A stretch of 64,000 nucleotides of DNA from Onthophagus taurus (taxonomy: Eukaryota; Arthropoda; Insecta; Coleoptera; Scarabaeidae), in assembly GCF_036711975.1 (NCBI RefSeq), contig NC_091972.1, positions 23,503,001 to 23,567,000 of the forward strand. The letters are read 5' to 3'. Position 1 is the first letter of the stretch, and each line of letters starts with the position of its first letter. Below the pieces are notes generated by a model. The model saw only the letters and a list, made by a program, of their open reading frames with translations, had not been told where the DNA came from and ran no database searches. A program made the position numbers and the translations under genes. Shown here piece after piece: positions 10,276-21,996 of this stretch.

Positions 10276-13200
10276 AAATTTTCCTAACCATTTCTTATAT
10301 TCCGGAAAAATCGATTTTCTTTAAACATAAGCAAATGTCGACCTGTTCGGGGTTTCTGATCGATCCCATTTCAACGGCATTATATTGTCAGTCGCTTCTT
10401 GCTTCAGAATCAAAAAGAAAATTTTCCTAACCATTTCTTACATTCCGGAAAAATCGATTTTCTTCAAACATAAGTAAATGTCGGCCTGTTCGTGGTTTCT
10501 AATCAATCCCATTTCAACGGCATTATATTCTTGGTCGCTTCTTGCTTCAGAATCAAAAAGAAAATTTTCCTAACCATTTCTTATATTCCGGAAAAATCGA
10601 TTTTCTTCAAACATAAGCAAATGTCGGCCTGTTCGGGGTTTCTGATCGATCCCATTTCAACAGCATTATTTTCCCGGTCGCTTCTTGCTTCAGAATTAAA
10701 AAGAAAATTTTCCTAACCATTTCTTATATTCCGGAAAAATCGATTTTCTTCAAACATAAGCAAATGTCGGCCTGTTCGGGGTTTCTGATCGATCCCATTT
10801 CAACAGCATTATTTTCCCGGTCGCTTCTTGCTTCAGAATTAAAAAGAAAATTTTCCTAACCATTTCTTATATTCCGGAACAATCGATTTTCTTCAAACAT
10901 AAGCAAATGTCGGCCTGTTCGTGGTTTCTAATCGATCCCACTTCAACGGCATTATATTGTCAGTCGCTTCTTGCTTCAGAATCAAAAAGAAAATTTTCCT
11001 AACCATTTCTTACATTCCGGAAAAATCGATTTTCTTCAAACATAAGTAAATGTCGGCCTGTTCGGGGTTTCTGATCGATCCCATTTCAACAGCATTATTT
11101 TCCCGGTCGCTTCTTGCTTCAGAATTAAAAAGAAAATTTTCCTAACCATTTCTTATATTCCGGAAAAATCGATTTTCTTCAAACATAAGCAAATGTCGGC
11201 CTGTTCGTGGTTTCTAATCAATCCCATTTCAACGGCATTATATTCTTGGTCGCTTCTTGCTTCAGAATCAAAAAGAAAATTTTTTTAACCATTTCTTATA
11301 TTCCGGAAAAATCGATTTTCTTCAAACATAAGTAAATGTCGGCCTGTTCGGGGTTTCTGATCGATCCCATTTCAACAGCATTATTTTCCCGGTCGCTTCT
11401 TGCTTCAGAATTAAAAAGAAAATTTTCCTAACCATTTCTTATATTCCGGAAAAATCGATTTTCTTCAAACATAAGTAAATGTCGGCCTGTTCGTGGTTTC
11501 TAATCAATCCCATTTCAACGGCATTATATTCTTGGTCGCTTCTTGCTTCAGAATCAAAAAGAAAATTTTCCTAACCATTTCTTATATTCCGGAAAAATCG
11601 ATTTTCTTCAAACATAAGCAAATGTCGGCCTGTTCGGGGTTTCTGATCGATCCCATTTCAACAGCATTATTTTCCCGGTCGCTTCTTGCTTCAGAATTAA
11701 AAAGAAAATTTTCCTAACCATTTCTTATATTCCGGAAAAATCGATTTTCTTCAAACATAAGCAAATGTCGGCCTGTTCGGGGTTTCTGATCGATCCCATT
11801 TCAACAGCATTATTTTCCCGGTCGCTTCTTGCTTCAGAATTAAAAAGAAAATTTTCCTAACCATTTCTTATATTCCGGAACAATCGATTTTCTTCAAACA
11901 TAAGCAAATGTCGGCCTGTTCGTGGTTTCTAATCGATCCCACTTCAACGGCATTATATTGTCAGTCGCTTCTTGCTTCAGAATCAAAAAGAAAATTTTCC
12001 TAACCATTTCTTACATTCCGGAAAAATCGATTTTCTTCAAACATAAGTAAATGTCGGCCTGTTCGGGGTTTCTGATCGATCCCATTTCAACAGCATTATT
12101 TTCCCGGTCGCTTCTTGCTTCAGAATTAAAAAGAAAATTTTCCTAACCATTTCTTATATTCCGGAAAAATCGATTTTCTTCAAACATAAGCAAATGTCGG
12201 CCTGTTCGTGGTTTCTAATCAATCCCATTTCAACGGCATTATATTCTTGGTCGCTTCTTGCTTCAGAATCAAAAAGAAAATTTTTTTAACCATTTCTTAT
12301 ATTCCGGAAAAATCGATTTTCTTCAAACATAAGTAAATGTCGGCCTGTTCGGGGTTTCTGATCGATCCCATTTCAACAGCATTATTTTCCCGGTCGCTTC
12401 TTGCTTCAGAATTAAAAAGAAAATTTTCCTAACCATTTCTTATATTCCGGAAAAATCGATTTTCTTCAAACATAAGCAAATGTCGGCGTGTTCGTGGTTT
12501 CTAATCAATCCCATTTCAACGGTATTATATTCTTGGTCGCTTCTTGCTTCAGAATCAAAAAGAAAATTTTCCTAACCATTTCTTATATTCCGGAAAAATC
12601 GATTTTCTTCAAACATAAGCAAATGTCGGCCTGTTCGGGGTTTCTGATCGATCCCATTTCAACAGCATTATTTTCCCGGTCGCTTCTTGCTTCAGAATTA
12701 AAAAGAAAATTTTCCTAACCATTTCTTATATTCCGGAAAAATCGATTTTCTTCAAACATAAGCAAATGTCGGCGTGTTCGTGGTTTCTAATCAATCCCAT
12801 TTCAACGGTATTATATTCTTGGTCGCTTCTTGCTTCAGAATCAAAAAGAAAATTTTCCTAACCATTTCTTATATTCCGGAAAAATCGATTTTCTTCAAAC
12901 ATAAGCAAATGTCGGCCTGTTCGGGGTTTCTGATCGATGCCATTTCAACAGAATTATTTTCCTGGTCGCTCCTTGCTTCAGAATCAAAAAGAAAATTTTC
13001 CTAACCATTTCTTATATTCCGGAAAAATCGATTTTCTTCAAACATAAGCAAATGTCGGCGTGTTCGTGGTTTCTAATCAATCCCATTTCAACGGTATTAT
13101 ATTCTTGGTCGCTTCTTGCTTCAGAATCAAAAAGAAAATTTTCCTAACCATTTCTTATATTCCGGAAAAATCGATTTTCTTCAAACATAAGCAAATGTCG

Positions 13201-13394
13201 GCCTGTTCGGGGTTTCTGATCGATGCCATTTCAACAGAATTATTTTCCTGGTCGCTCCTTGCTTCAGAATCAAAAAGAAAATTTTCCTAACCATTTCTTA
13301 TATTCCGGAAAAATCGATTTTCTTCAAACATAAGCAAGTATCGGGCTGTTCGTGGTTTCTAATCGATCCCACTTCAACAGCATTATATTCTCAC
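10276..13394 (+). repeat. 143-bp satellite, 22 monomers with 7-mer and 2-mer higher-order repeats
   Basis: The landmark GTCGGCCTGTTCG or a close variant recurs every 143 bp from 10337 to about 13340. By variant bases the monomers fall into types A (TCGTGG...CTTGGTCG), B (TCGGGG...CCCGGTCG) and C (GGAACAATCG, TTGTCAGTCG). The order A-B-B-C-B-A-B from 10480 repeats exactly at 11481 (1001 bp, 7 x 143); rare variants recur at the same distance, such as GGAACAATCG at 10877 and 11878 and TTTTTTAACC at 11280 and 12281. From 12482 the order becomes three A-B dimers of 286 bp. Short open frames of about 75 codons through this array are accidental: 143 is not divisible by three and there is no constant frame. 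Confidence 0.97.
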
Positions 13395-14349
13395 AAGGGA
13401 AGTATCAGAACTGTTCCTCACCGATTTTGTTGAAATTTGGTACAGCAATAGTATGGCCAAAAATAAGGTTTACGTATTTTTTTATACGTGCTAATAAAGC
13501 CTCTGGGGCGAGTTATAAGGGTTGGAATTCGTGGCGAAATATATCATATTCGCTTATAGGCTGAAAACGAAAATAGCTATCGAAATGTGGTAAGCGTAAA
13601 GTGATATTCATTTTCAAAGAGCTTTCCATTGATATATCACACATATATCTGAGGGCTTCAGGGGGTAAACTACCCCTAGTTTTTTTGAATATTTTAAAAA
13701 CTACCCTGTCGATTTTGGCGATATTGTGTACCCTTATAGTACGTTTAAAAATATTAATGACGTGTTTTTTCTTATTTGCCTCTGACCATCCCCTGCAAAG
13801 TTACGTTGTATGATAGATAACCCCTTTCCTTAAGAATAATGTGATAAACTGTTACACTTTAGAACAATATTTTGAAGAAAACCTTTAATTAGATGTAAAT
13901 TAAGATTTACGCAGTAAAATAAACCCCATACGACATTAAGGGGTGGCTGGGGTTAACTACCCTAACCACCCCAGAAATTATTTTTTTTTGCGAAAATTGT
14001 TTGTCGATTTTGGTGCAATTTACCACGATGATTTTTTTATATGTTAGGTAGTACTATTGTAAAAACTTACAAGGGGTAGAAGTTTGGGGTAGAAAATATA
14101 TTTTCGCTAATAACTTTCATATTCCTACAGAAAAAGCTTTTTTATCCTTATTCTATTTAATAACACAAAAGTTAGGATAATTATATAAATATTTATTAAT
14201 AATGAGTTAAAAGGCAACTGAAAAAAAATGGTTAAATATCACAAATTGTATTCTACACTGTTAGTTTAGTTTTTTTTTTTAATTTTTATTATTTAAAAGG
14301 GGTTTTAGGGGTTAAAACCGAAGATTTTCTGATCAAGTTATTCTCTACC
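13395..14349. other. Non-coding repeat with two related internal blocks
   Basis: No coding signal. Two blocks, 13650-13740 and 13935-14040, share a pattern of TACCC-rich text followed by GTCGATTTTGG(C/T)G, suggesting an old internal duplication. The start of this stretch follows the last satellite monomer without a recognisable element end. Confidence 0.4.
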
Positions 14350-14470
14350 AGTACGATGTCAATTTGCATCAGCGAGATAATATTTTAAAATTGCAATCCT
14401 TAACGCATAACCAGTTGTCTTCCCCAAGAGTTATTAATGTTTTTAAATACGCCTGGTTTGCATTTGGATA
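14350..14470 (+). pseudogene. Orphan coding-like fragment, family not named
   Basis: A plus-strand frame of about 45 codons reads YQYDVNLHQRDNILK, LQSLTHNQLSSPR and FKYAWFAFGY before it is cut at the TA where the next MITE inserted. The phrase looks like one that recurs in unnamed insect proteins, which suggests a fragment of a dispersed gene or element, but I cannot name the family. Confidence 0.35.
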
Positions 14471-14472
14471 TA

Positions 14473-14840
14473 CAGGTGTCTCAGCGAGACCGGTCATTAG
14501 TATGTATTAAAAAAATACAACTTTGTGTTGTATCTCAAAAATCATCAAATATTTTTAAAATTTTTCAACGGCAGTATATTCTACTTAAAACAGTGTCTTA
14601 AGAACGTATCAACCCCATTTCTCTAATTTCAAAAATAAACGAAATATGAGCATTTTTTGAAATCATGAAAATTTGACTTTTTGGCTATAACTTAAAAACA
14701 AAAGAAGGTAGTGGTTTGGTATTTGCGGGATTGGGTTAGTCTCGAAAAAAGAGACCGGGACAAGGCACCGCACCTACTTTTTTCGTATCTCTTATAGTTT
14801 CTGAGATAGCCTATAATAACACCCAAATTTGCCCACCCTG
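14473..14840. mobile_element. 368-bp MITE-like insertion, TA duplication
   Basis: It starts CAGGTGTCTC and ends with the complement of CAGGGTG, flanked by TA at 14471-14472 and 14841-14842. Only the outermost 8 or so bases are inverted repeats. The interior has no coding sequence. It separates two unrelated gene fragments. Confidence 0.5.
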
Positions 14841-15076
14841 TACACTCGTTAACGAAATGCCTGAATTTTTTGACAATTGACGGCAACTTACATGAGGATT
14901 AACATCTACAGCTGCTAAAACAGCTATTTGATTCTGTTCATTCGTAACCGATCTTGCACGCGCTCTTTCTCCAGGAAATTTTCGAACATAAATGCGATGG
15001 GTCTTAGCGAAATTTTCACGACTTTCACCGTAAGCTAACACCATCTGAATTTTCTGTGGAGTAGAGAAGTGCTCCA
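14841..15076 (-). pseudogene. Mariner-like transposase N-terminus (DUF4817-type) fragment
   Basis: The minus frame starts MEHFSTPQKIQMVLAYGE, continues HRIYVRKFPGERARA and VLAAVDVNPHVSCRQL with SGISLTSV, the paired helix-turn-helix region that heads a common arthropod mariner-related transposase. It is truncated at the MITE boundary; no catalytic domain is present here. Confidence 0.75.
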
Positions 15077-15960
15077 TTTTTGGTTTGATCACAATGATTT
15101 TTTTGCTTGAAATTTTTATCCCACGTGGAATTAAGCGCACATCCAAACAAGGTTTATAACAGGATTTACTCAATTTATAAACATTTTTTTAATCAATTTT
15201 CTAAGACGATTTCAAAAGTTAAGAAGAATTTTAATATTATTTTACGATTAATTAAACCGTTTTTTTTTATTAATTAGTTTTTTTTAATTGAATATTATAA
15301 ATTGTATTTGTTTTTTTTGTTTTGTTGTATCATGTGTTGGCACAATAAATAATTATTATTACTACTTACCATCTGAGAGTCACCTCTATATTCAACATCC
15401 TTCGATGAAAATCTAAAGGTTTTTGATGCCCCATTTCCATACCAGAAAGTTATTCATCAAGTCGTTATTCAATATCTTTGATGAAATTATATATTTCTTT
15501 CTACGGAGGATTAGAGATTACGTCACAGACGTTTGATACAACATCAAGAGGAAAGTTTGCAACGACAAGGGAATTGAGATTTAATCTGGGTGAACCAGAT
15601 TTCGGGTTCCAGAAAGCAGGAAGTTTGATTGATGACAGAACCTGGTATGAAATCATTGGAACTGAAATCCTAATGTTTCTAGTTTTAGTTCGCGCATATT
15701 TGAGCTTATGATGCAAATGAGTTATATGGATTTAATATAAAAAGTAAATAATAAAATTTGGATAATAAATTTTAAATTTAAAAGCGCCATCTTTTGCCAA
15801 TCGTTTCTATTTGCAATTGCGAACTTACAGTCCGCGACATATGACTGTGTAAGCGCGTGTACTGGAACATTAATCTTTAAAATCATTTTTATATCTTTAT
15901 ATAAATTTATTTTTAATGAAAGGTATCAATTAAGTTTAAATTAATAAAAAAATTATGTTA
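15077..15960. other. Unassigned, with a LINE-type 3' tail
   Basis: At about 15310-15360 the text TTGTATCATGTGTTGGCAC followed by AATAAATAATTATTATTA looks like the 3' end and microsatellite tail of a plus-strand LINE; nothing coding precedes it. The frames at 15478-15716 on both strands have no recognisable domain. Confidence 0.35.
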
Positions 15961-16541
<581 letters not shown>

Positions 16542-17085
16542 TTTATTTACATGGCATATTTTGAAAGGTGATTCGTATACCAATTTCAAAAAAAAAAAAA
16601 ATACTAACAACTAGCACTAAGTCCCTTTGTGCTCTTAAATAATCATTCAGTCATATTTAACTTAAGATTATTTATTAGACACGCTTATGATAACAAATAC
16701 TATAATAACAGAATAGGTGAAAAATATTTCGAGTCTCATTTCCACATTATTTTTTTAAAGAATATTTAAATATTGATTTTATGAATAGAACTTTGTATGA
16801 GTATACTTTGTGTGTATATATAGGGTCATATCATTTTTTTTTCATATTTTTTGCGTTAAAAAGGGTAAACAAAAATTGTAGGCAAGTTTAACTGAATAAA
16901 ATACTACTAGAATATTAATTTGATGTTTTTTTGTGCCTTAATTGTAATCAAATAAATTAATAAAATTTGAGTGATCTGTTTATGTGGTTTTGCAATAATT
17001 TAAGTTCACTCATACGGATAAGATAACATTTATAATATAATACTTGATATTTTTAATCAATTAATAATGAAATTTTGGCATTATA
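16542..17085 (+). other. Elongin C 3' UTR and flank
   Basis: AT-rich, non-coding. Overlapping AATAAA hexamers occur around 16950-16965 (CAAATAAATTAATAAAA) and are the best polyadenylation candidates; an earlier one is near 16907. Confidence 0.45.
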
Positions 17086-17309
17086 CAGGCTGTTTCTAAA
17101 TTGATGGGAAAGATATCAATGAGTGATTTTTCAGCAAAAATTAAGGGGGCCTTTCATATAACTTTTTGTTCAAAACCCTTTCCCCCGCCTAGTTACAGCA
17201 CACTAAAGTTAGGGGAAGAATTGTTTTTATTTAATAAATCCAGTATGGAGGAATTTAAAAGAATGAAATTTGGCAGATTGTTGCTAATAAGATGACACTT
17301 TTGACGATT
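17086..17309. mobile_element. Left arm of a long-TIR mariner-type element, split by a LINE
   Basis: It starts at TA + CAGGCTG and matches, base for base over most of its length, the left arm of the complete element at 39493 (AAATTGATG.GAAAGAT, CTTTCATATAACTTTTTG, TAATAAATCCA.TATGGAGG). It stops at about 17309, where LINE sequence begins, and resumes at about 22996. Confidence 0.75.
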
Positions 17310-17485
17310 TTTATTTATTTATTTCATGTGGGTACAGAAACAGGTCGAACCCAATAATACTGTACCACAAACAACCAATTGTATACAAATAAAATAGAAT
17401 TACAGTTCACAATAATAATAATAATGAATTAACATTAATGGTACAAAAGTGATTCAAAAGGAAAAAAACTAAAACTAAGTTTAGG

Positions 17486-17815
17486 TCAAGGACAGTAGAA
17501 TCTAACAGGACTGCTACATCCATTGTTGTGACAACCTGCCCGCAAACTACGTCACACCATTTTCCACGCCCAGCTGTTGCTATGGTCTATGCGTTTGCTG
17601 TGTATTTTTAGAGGTTATATTCTAGACGTATTCATATTATTTTTGAAGTTTTATGTTTTTAGACGTATTAATGTCTATCATATAACCTCTAAAAACGCAG
17701 ACAGTTACCAGGCGTGGCAAATAGTGTGACGTAGAGTGCGGGCAACCAATCCCTAGTGGACTACAAAAATACAATGGATGTAGCAGTCCTCTTAGATTCT
17801 ACTGTCCTTGAGTTT
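17486..17815. repeat. 330-bp palindrome in the LINE 3' region
   Basis: Arms of about 150 bp are inverted copies: GGACAGTAGAATCTAACAGG and GACTGCTACATCCATTGT on the left are mirrored near 17770-17810, and TTTTTAGAGGTTATA is mirrored as TATAACCTCTAAAAA in the centre. The right arm contains the ORF2 stop codon, so the left arm is an inverted duplication of the ORF2 end plus 3' UTR, perhaps with a palindromic insert in the middle. Confidence 0.7.
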
Positions 17816-20664
17816 AGGTGATATAAATATATCATATATCAAATGAACGGTCGAGGCAATTAACACACCAACTGCAGCAAAGAGCAGTTTTTTAAATGCA
17901 TAGAAAGTATGCTGAAACAGATCTATGTTAACACGATTTGCCAATCTTGCCATTCTCAATAAACGAGAGTTTTGACAGGCATTGGTTCTAGGAGTAGGTG
18001 TCATAAATAGAAAATCAAAGCGAAGTAATCTCGGAGGAACGTGAACACATATAGAACCAACAAGCATTGGAGAATCACACTTGTTGTTCAAAAGTTTGTA
18101 AAAATATAATATATCCCCACAAAAGCGACGCTGGTTGAGGGTACGAAAAGAAGTGCAAGTTGATTCGTAATCAATGTATTGAATGGAAAATTTAAAACAA
18201 AGGTATTTGAGGAATTTAGATTGAATACGCTCAATTCTAGATTTATACGAGAGATACTGAGGATTCCAAACGACGCTGCAGAAGTTAAGTGTGCTGTAAA
18301 CATAGGCAAAATAGAGATTTCTAATTGCAGCAATGTTTGAAAAAGCCACCGTTGATCTCATAATAAATCCTAACATACGCCAGGCTTTGGAGACAACAGT
18401 ATCGATATGTTTATCAAATAATAATTTATAATCAAATGTAACACCCAAATCTCTAATAAATAAGACACGTTGCAACCTCTCACCAGCGACGCTATAATTG
18501 TAGTGGATTGTGTTCACCCTCCTAGAGAAGGAAATAACATTACACTTTGATAAGTTTAATGAAAGGCGATTATTTAAGCAAAAAGCATGTAGATTGTTTA
18601 AGTCAGATTGCAGTTTAGAACAATCAAGAGGTGAGGAGATACGGAGAAAAAGTTTTAAATCGTCAGCATACATTAAACATTGGGCATAATTAACGACGTC
18701 AAATATGTCGTTAACATAAATATTAAACAGTAAAGGGCCCAGATGGCTACCCTGTGGAACACCAGAAGGAACCGACACAGGATTAGAGAAAAAACCATTA
18801 ACCGAAACAATCTGGCATCTCTCCTTCAGATAGGAAGCAAGCCATTGCAAAAGATTTCCCTGAACACCAAACTTCTTTAGTTTGAACAGAAGTAAGTTGT
18901 GATCCAACCGGTCGAAAGCTTTACTAAAATCCGTATAAACTGAATCAACCTGACAAGAATCATCCAGAGTAGATAAGATATACTAGGTATATTCAAGCAA
19001 GTTACTCTCCACCGAGCGACCAGCAAAAAAATGTTGTCTAGAATTGATTTTAGACTTAAGGGCAAAGAATAGACGTGCATGAACTACTTTCTCAAACACT
19101 TTCCCAAATGCTGGCAAAATAGATATGGGGCGGTAATCGGATATAGCACCACAATTTAAAAATGGGAAGAACAAAAGCCCGCTTCCACAATAAAGGAAAG
19201 ACACCCATTATCAATGAAGCATTAAATAAAATAGTTAAAGGAAGGGACAGAGAGTGTGAACATTCCTTAATTAAAATTGATGGAATACCATCAGTACCTA
19301 TACTGTGTGTAACCCTGATGCCCATCAGGGCCTCCTCAACCTCAATTCTGTCAAACTGCCTCTGACTCAAAGGAAGGGTATCCATTTCTATACAATCTAC
19401 ATTCTGCTGGATTGGAGCAGGATCCACAAAAACCGAAGAAAAGAAATCAGCAAACAATGAGCATATCATCGCCGACAACAGTTCCATTCCATGACATCGT
19501 AGAAGGAATGACATCCGCACGCTTCTTAGACTTAGTAAAAGCCCAAAACGCTTTTGGATCAGATTGCATATTACTTTCAGCTCTTCTAACATACTCCATG
19601 TAATTGTGATGGATTAGATACTTTGCACGACTCCTTAGAATTGAAAAAGTGAGGTAGTCAAGTCGGTTTCTAAAACGCTTCCATCTACAGTGCGCCCTCC
19701 TTTTCTCTCGAATTACTTTAATGGTATTGTATGAAAACCAACTGGGAAAACCCTTGATAGCTTTGCGTTTTAAAGGGACAAATTCGCGAATAGCAGTATT
19801 AACATAGTTATAAAAAATTTGAACAGCGTCATTGATATGACGACCAGCGAGCTCTGATTCCCAGTCTATTCCATTAAAGTACTTATTCAATTCAGGAAAC
19901 CGGGCTTTTCTAAAACAAAAAGCATCACCATGATGTATAGATAATGAACGAGTAAATGAAATTGAGCAGGAAAACTTTAGAGTGGAGTGCGCACTGTCCT
20001 CAGGAAGCAATGGATCACTACAAAGAGATAATTGATGTACATCGGCAGAATTCGTAATAACAAGATCAAGTGTGTTTACATAAGAATTTTTATGATAATT
20101 TAGTTGGTTAAGTCCGCAAAGGGAAAGAACATCCAGAAATTCACTGGAGGGGGCGCTGACGGATCCGGAAGCAGTGGCGAAACCGGAATCCAGGGCAAGT
20201 GACCAGTTTAATTCAGGCAAATTAAAGTCTCCACAAATTATAAAACGATCATTAGGTTTACTTTCGATAATTAAGGTTAATTGATTTAAAAAATTATTTA
20301 GGGAAGTAATATCGTGAGGGGGAATATAAACGCAACAAATATGAATCGTCGTGCATCCCGAGCGCAACGTTACACCGACAGCGTCAACACCAGTGAACCA
20401 GGCGGACTGAAGAATTGCAGGAAGATACGCTGCAACTCCAATAAGAACACCCCCACCGCGCAAACTGTTGTCGGCGACGTTCGGGCGATCGCATCTAAAA
20501 ACATTAAAGGAGGAAGGAAACCCTTCAGAGGAATAAATACCGGGATGTAGCCACGTTTCAGTGAGGCACACGACATCAAAATCCGCATTCAAGAGGTTAT
20601 TATGCAAAGATTGCAGTTTGGTGCGAAAACTCCGAACATTCTGATAATAAAAAGATAAAGCCAT
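17792..20664 (-). pseudogene. LINE ORF2: AP endonuclease and reverse transcriptase, frameshifted
   Basis: The protein starts MALSFYYQNVRSFRTK at 20664 and shows endonuclease motifs VCLTETWL and IICGDFNLPELNW. It stays open to about 19447; the RT then continues in other frames: ALMGIRVTHSIGTDGIPS (19592-19092 frame), ISDYRPISILPAFGKVFE (19204 frame), DSVYTDFSKAFDRLDHN, then a 371-codon frame (18907-17792) with SGVPQGSHLGPLLFN, the catalytic CLMYADDLKLF and the thumb and connection parts. At least three frame changes plus a stop near 18982 make it non-functional. The YADD box itself is intact. Confidence 0.85.
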
Positions 20665-20742
20665 TGTACAAATAATATCACCGAGAAAAAAATATACAGT
20701 AAAAAGCAGAAAAATTAAAGTTTATCAACATCGGTGACTCTC

Positions 20743-21291
20743 CTAATTACTTAGTATAGGGCGCGCAGTTTCATTCTTACGGACGTAAACTCTACAATCA
20801 CGCGTCCAGACAAACTTGTAGCCCTTCTCTCTGGCAGCCTTCCTTACGTTACTTAACAAAAACTTATTCGCAGGCGTCAGATGTTCGTTGATGAAACAGC
20901 ATTCAGAGACACCATCAATAGACAGGCCAGGTGGCGAACCCGGAGGACCAGAACGCTTCTTTAGCTTTGCAGCAGCCAGAAAGTTATCTCTGGTGAGACA
21001 ACTACAAAACCTGACCACAATACCCTTAAGATTCGCTCCACGATTTTGATTTTGATTTCCAGGACCGTGCGGGACACGATGAGCGGACTGAAGAATTGCA
21101 GGAAGTAACGCTGCAACTCCAATAAGAACATTAAAGGAGGAAGGAAACCCTTCAGAGGAATAAATACCGGGATGTAGCCACGTTTCAGTGAGGCACACGA
21201 CATCAAAATCCGCATTCAAGAGGTTATTATGCAAAGATTGCAGTTTGGTGCGAAAACTCCGAACGTTCTGATAATAAAAAGATAAAGCCAT
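20743..21291 (-). CDS. Chimeric LINE frame, ORF2 N-terminus fused to ORF1 C-terminus (copy 1)
   Basis: 182 codons open from the ORF2 start codon: the first about 55 residues are ORF2 (MALSFYYQNVRSF..., ending FPSSFNV), then LIGVAALLPAILQSA with a 17-residue deletion relative to true ORF2, then AHRVPHGPGNQNQN and the ORF1 C-terminal domain to LSN-stop. It has no finger, coiled coil or endonuclease catalytic core. It is a by-product of the tandem duplication; whether it is ever translated is unknown. Confidence 0.7.
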   Translation of the reverse strand: MALSFYYQNVRSFRTKLQSLHNNLLNADFDVVCLTETWLHPGIYSSEGFPSSFNVLIGVAALLPAILQSAHRVPHGPGNQNQNRGANLKGIVVRFCSCLTRDNFLAAAKLKKRSGPPGSPPGLSIDGVSECCFINEHLTPANKFLLSNVRKAAREKGYKFVWTRDCRVYVRKNETARPILSN

Positions 21292-21369
21292 TGTACAAAT
21301 AATATCACCGAGAAAAAAATATACAGTAAAAAGCAGAAAAATTAATGTTTATCAACATCGGTGACTCTC

Positions 21370-21918
21370 CTAATTACTTAGTATAGGACGCGCAGTTTCA
21401 TTCTTACGGACGTAAACTCTACAATCACGCGTCCAGACAAACTTGTAGCCCTTCTCTCTGGCAGCCTTCCTTACGTTACTTAACAAAAACTTATTCGCAG
21501 GCGTCAGATGTTCGTTGAAGAAACAGCATTCAGAGACACCATCAATAGACAGGCCAGGTGGCGAACCCGGAGGACCAGAACGCTTCTTTAGCTTTGCAGC
21601 AGCCAGAAAGTTATCTCTGGTGAGACGACTACAAAACCTGACCACAATACCCTTAAGATTCGCTCCACGATTTTGATTTTGATTTCCAGGACCGTGCGGG
21701 ACTCGATGAGCGGACTGAAGAATTGCAGGAAGTAACGCTGCAACTCCAATAAGAACATTAAAGGAGGAAGGAAACCCTTCAGAGGAATAAATACCGGGAT
21801 GTAGCCACGTTTCAGTGAGGCACACGACATCAAAATCCGCATTCAAGAGGTTATTATGCAAAGATTGCAGTTTGGTGCGAAAACTCCGAACGTTCTGATA
21901 ATAAAAAGATAGAGCCAT
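21370..21918 (-). CDS. Chimeric LINE frame, ORF2 N-terminus fused to ORF1 C-terminus (copy 2)
   Basis: Nearly identical to the copy at 20743-21291 and also open for 182 codons, with differences such as ECCFFNEH for ECCFINEH and FCSRLTRD for FCSCLTRD. Being open in both copies is consistent with recent duplication and need not mean selection. Confidence 0.7.
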   Translation of the reverse strand: MALSFYYQNVRSFRTKLQSLHNNLLNADFDVVCLTETWLHPGIYSSEGFPSSFNVLIGVAALLPAILQSAHRVPHGPGNQNQNRGANLKGIVVRFCSRLTRDNFLAAAKLKKRSGPPGSPPGLSIDGVSECCFFNEHLTPANKFLLSNVRKAAREKGYKFVWTRDCRVYVRKNETARPILSN

Positions 21919-21996
21919 TGTACAAATAATATCACCGAGAAAAAAATATACAGTAAAAAGCAGAAAAATTAATGTTTATCAACATCGGTGACTCTC

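Noticed and set aside
10242-13564. Six to eight open frames of 62-76 codons repeating in the satellite
   Set aside because: They follow from the lack of stops in one frame of two adjacent 143-bp monomers. The monomer length is not a multiple of three and the stop positions are fixed by the repeat, so there is no conserved protein.
15478-15716. Overlapping open frames on both strands near 15.5 kb
   Set aside because: Neither has a recognisable domain, splice context or neighbour support; the codon pattern is not convincing.
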